Assembly (NCBI GenBank): GCA_964547995.1
Contig: CAZJRB010000157.1
Location: 1 to 13,844, forward strand
From: CAZJRB01 sp964547995
Lineage (GTDB): Bacteria; Planctomycetota; Planctomycetia; Pirellulales; Thermoguttaceae
Direction of reading: 5' to 3'
DNA length: 13,844 bases
The translations under genes and the position numbers were made by a program. The first letter of the stretch is position 1. Each line of letters starts with the position of its first letter. Shown here in pieces: positions 13,269 to 13,844 of this stretch. Under the pieces are notes generated by a model that did not search any database, had not been told where the DNA came from, and saw only the letters and a list, made by a program, of their open reading frames with translations.

Positions 13269-13844
13269 CTACTCAAGTTCCAACTCCACCAGCGTCACGC
13301 TGCAGGCGGCCACGGGGAGCTTGTCCTTGACGTCGCTCAGCGGTGATTCCTCGATGGTGACCTTCGGCGGCTTGCCGGGTTCGTTGTAGGCCATCGGGTC
13401 GGGGCCGGCGATTTGCCATTGCTTGCCGCGGCCGGTTGGCTTCACGCCGGTGATCTCGATGGGCAGGTCGAGCTTCTTCATCGTCGGATTGACGATCCCG
13501 ATCGTGAGCTTCTTCTTGTCAACGGTCAGTGCGGCCATCACGTCCAACGGCGGATCGGCCGTTACCTTGACCGGCAAGGTGCCGAAGTGCTGCCGGTAGA
13601 GCTTCAACGCCAGACCGGTCGTGGCGAACGACGCGTCGGTCTTGCTCGTCTTGATGCAGCCGATCACGTTGACCGTCTGGGCGTAGTTGGCCATGAACAT
13701 GATGTCGCTCTGCCGGGCGTACTCGTGCAGGCCGGCGGCGACGCCCAGGGCGTCTTTCAGGAAGTAGCGGGTGCCCAGTTCGCCGAACTCGTGCGGGCCG
13801 TACCAGTAGTTCCACTCGTCCAGGGCGATGTCGATGTCCTTGCC
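13269..13844 (-). CDS. GH51-type alpha-L-arabinofuranosidase, C-terminal part
   Basis: The last 191 codons of a larger gene whose 5' part lies beyond the right edge; the frame is open from the final base of the window, so internal ATGs at 13700 and 13694 are not starts. The visible part begins GKDIDIALDEWNYWYGPHE, matching the DEWN segment of GH51 enzymes that carries the catalytic nucleophile glutamate at the end of the TIM barrel. FMANYAQTVNVIGCIKTSKTDASFATTGLALKLYRQHFG follows the usual GH51 pattern, and the remaining about 100 residues fit the C-terminal beta-sandwich. The family releases terminal arabinofuranosyl units from arabinan, arabinoxylan or related polysaccharides. Localisation cannot be judged without the N-terminus. 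Assignment to GH51 is strong; exact substrate unknown. Confidence 0.88.
   Translation of the reverse strand, partial: GKDIDIALDEWNYWYGPHEFGELGTRYFLKDALGVAAGLHEYARQSDIMFMANYAQTVNVIGCIKTSKTDASFATTGLALKLYRQHFGTLPVKVTADPPLDVMAALTVDKKKLTIGIVNPTMKKLDLPIEITGVKPTGRGKQWQIAGPDPMAYNEPGKPPKVTIEESPLSDVKDKLPVAACSVTLVELELE

Overview
The window is a GC-rich bacterial chromosome segment with nine genes complete or nearly complete, two more cut by the window edges, and intergenic spaces crowded with palindromic repeats. The best guess for the host is a planctomycete or another PVC-group bacterium. This rests on a giant exported beta-propeller protein carrying an inserted methyltransferase-like domain plus malectin-like and DNRLRE-like domains, on the small charged lipoproteins, and on the style of the intergenic palindromes. 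The taxonomy is inference from remembered family distributions; no rRNA or other marker is present.

Layout, left to right. (1) The 3' part of an unrecognised gene (3-878, +) is followed by two hairpins. (2) A LysR-type regulator (1075-1977, +) shares one base with an ASKHA/[2Fe-2S] protein of the RACo family of corrinoid-protein reductive activators (1977-3827, +). They look translationally coupled, and a LysR-type operator candidate sits over the likely -10 of the pair. (3) Convergent to these, on the minus strand, are pruA (3845-5476), which makes glutamate from P5C/glutamate semialdehyde, and upstream of it a HAD phosphatase of the beta-phosphoglucomutase type (5662-6333). An inverted-repeat element separates the two. 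(4) A 142-bp nested palindrome resembling a MITE (6440-6581) lies just before a 1512-residue exported multidomain protein (6610-11148, +). (5) An AT-rich tandem/inverted repeat follows, then two minus-strand lipoproteins with an identical 16-bp leader (11360-11710 and 11743-11988). (6) On the plus strand are a rubredoxin-like/DUF2231 membrane protein (12300-12872) and a pterin-4a-carbinolamine dehydratase (12902-13267). (7) The C-terminal part of a GH51 alpha-L-arabinofuranosidase (13269-13844, -) runs off the right edge; its stop codon lies one base from that of the dehydratase.

The window does not read as one pathway. The coherent units are the LysR/RACo pair, the lipoprotein pair and perhaps the membrane-redox/pterin pair. 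The most unusual object is the 1512-residue protein. A Rossmann/methyltransferase-like block of about 180 codons between two propeller halves has a third-position GC of about 63% by hand count, against about 91% in sampled flanks. Its SAM-binding glycine loop is degenerate although the protein carries a signal peptide. That suggests a module with its own history that has lost, or never had, methyltransferase activity. No rRNA, tRNA, CRISPR array, transposase or phage gene was seen.
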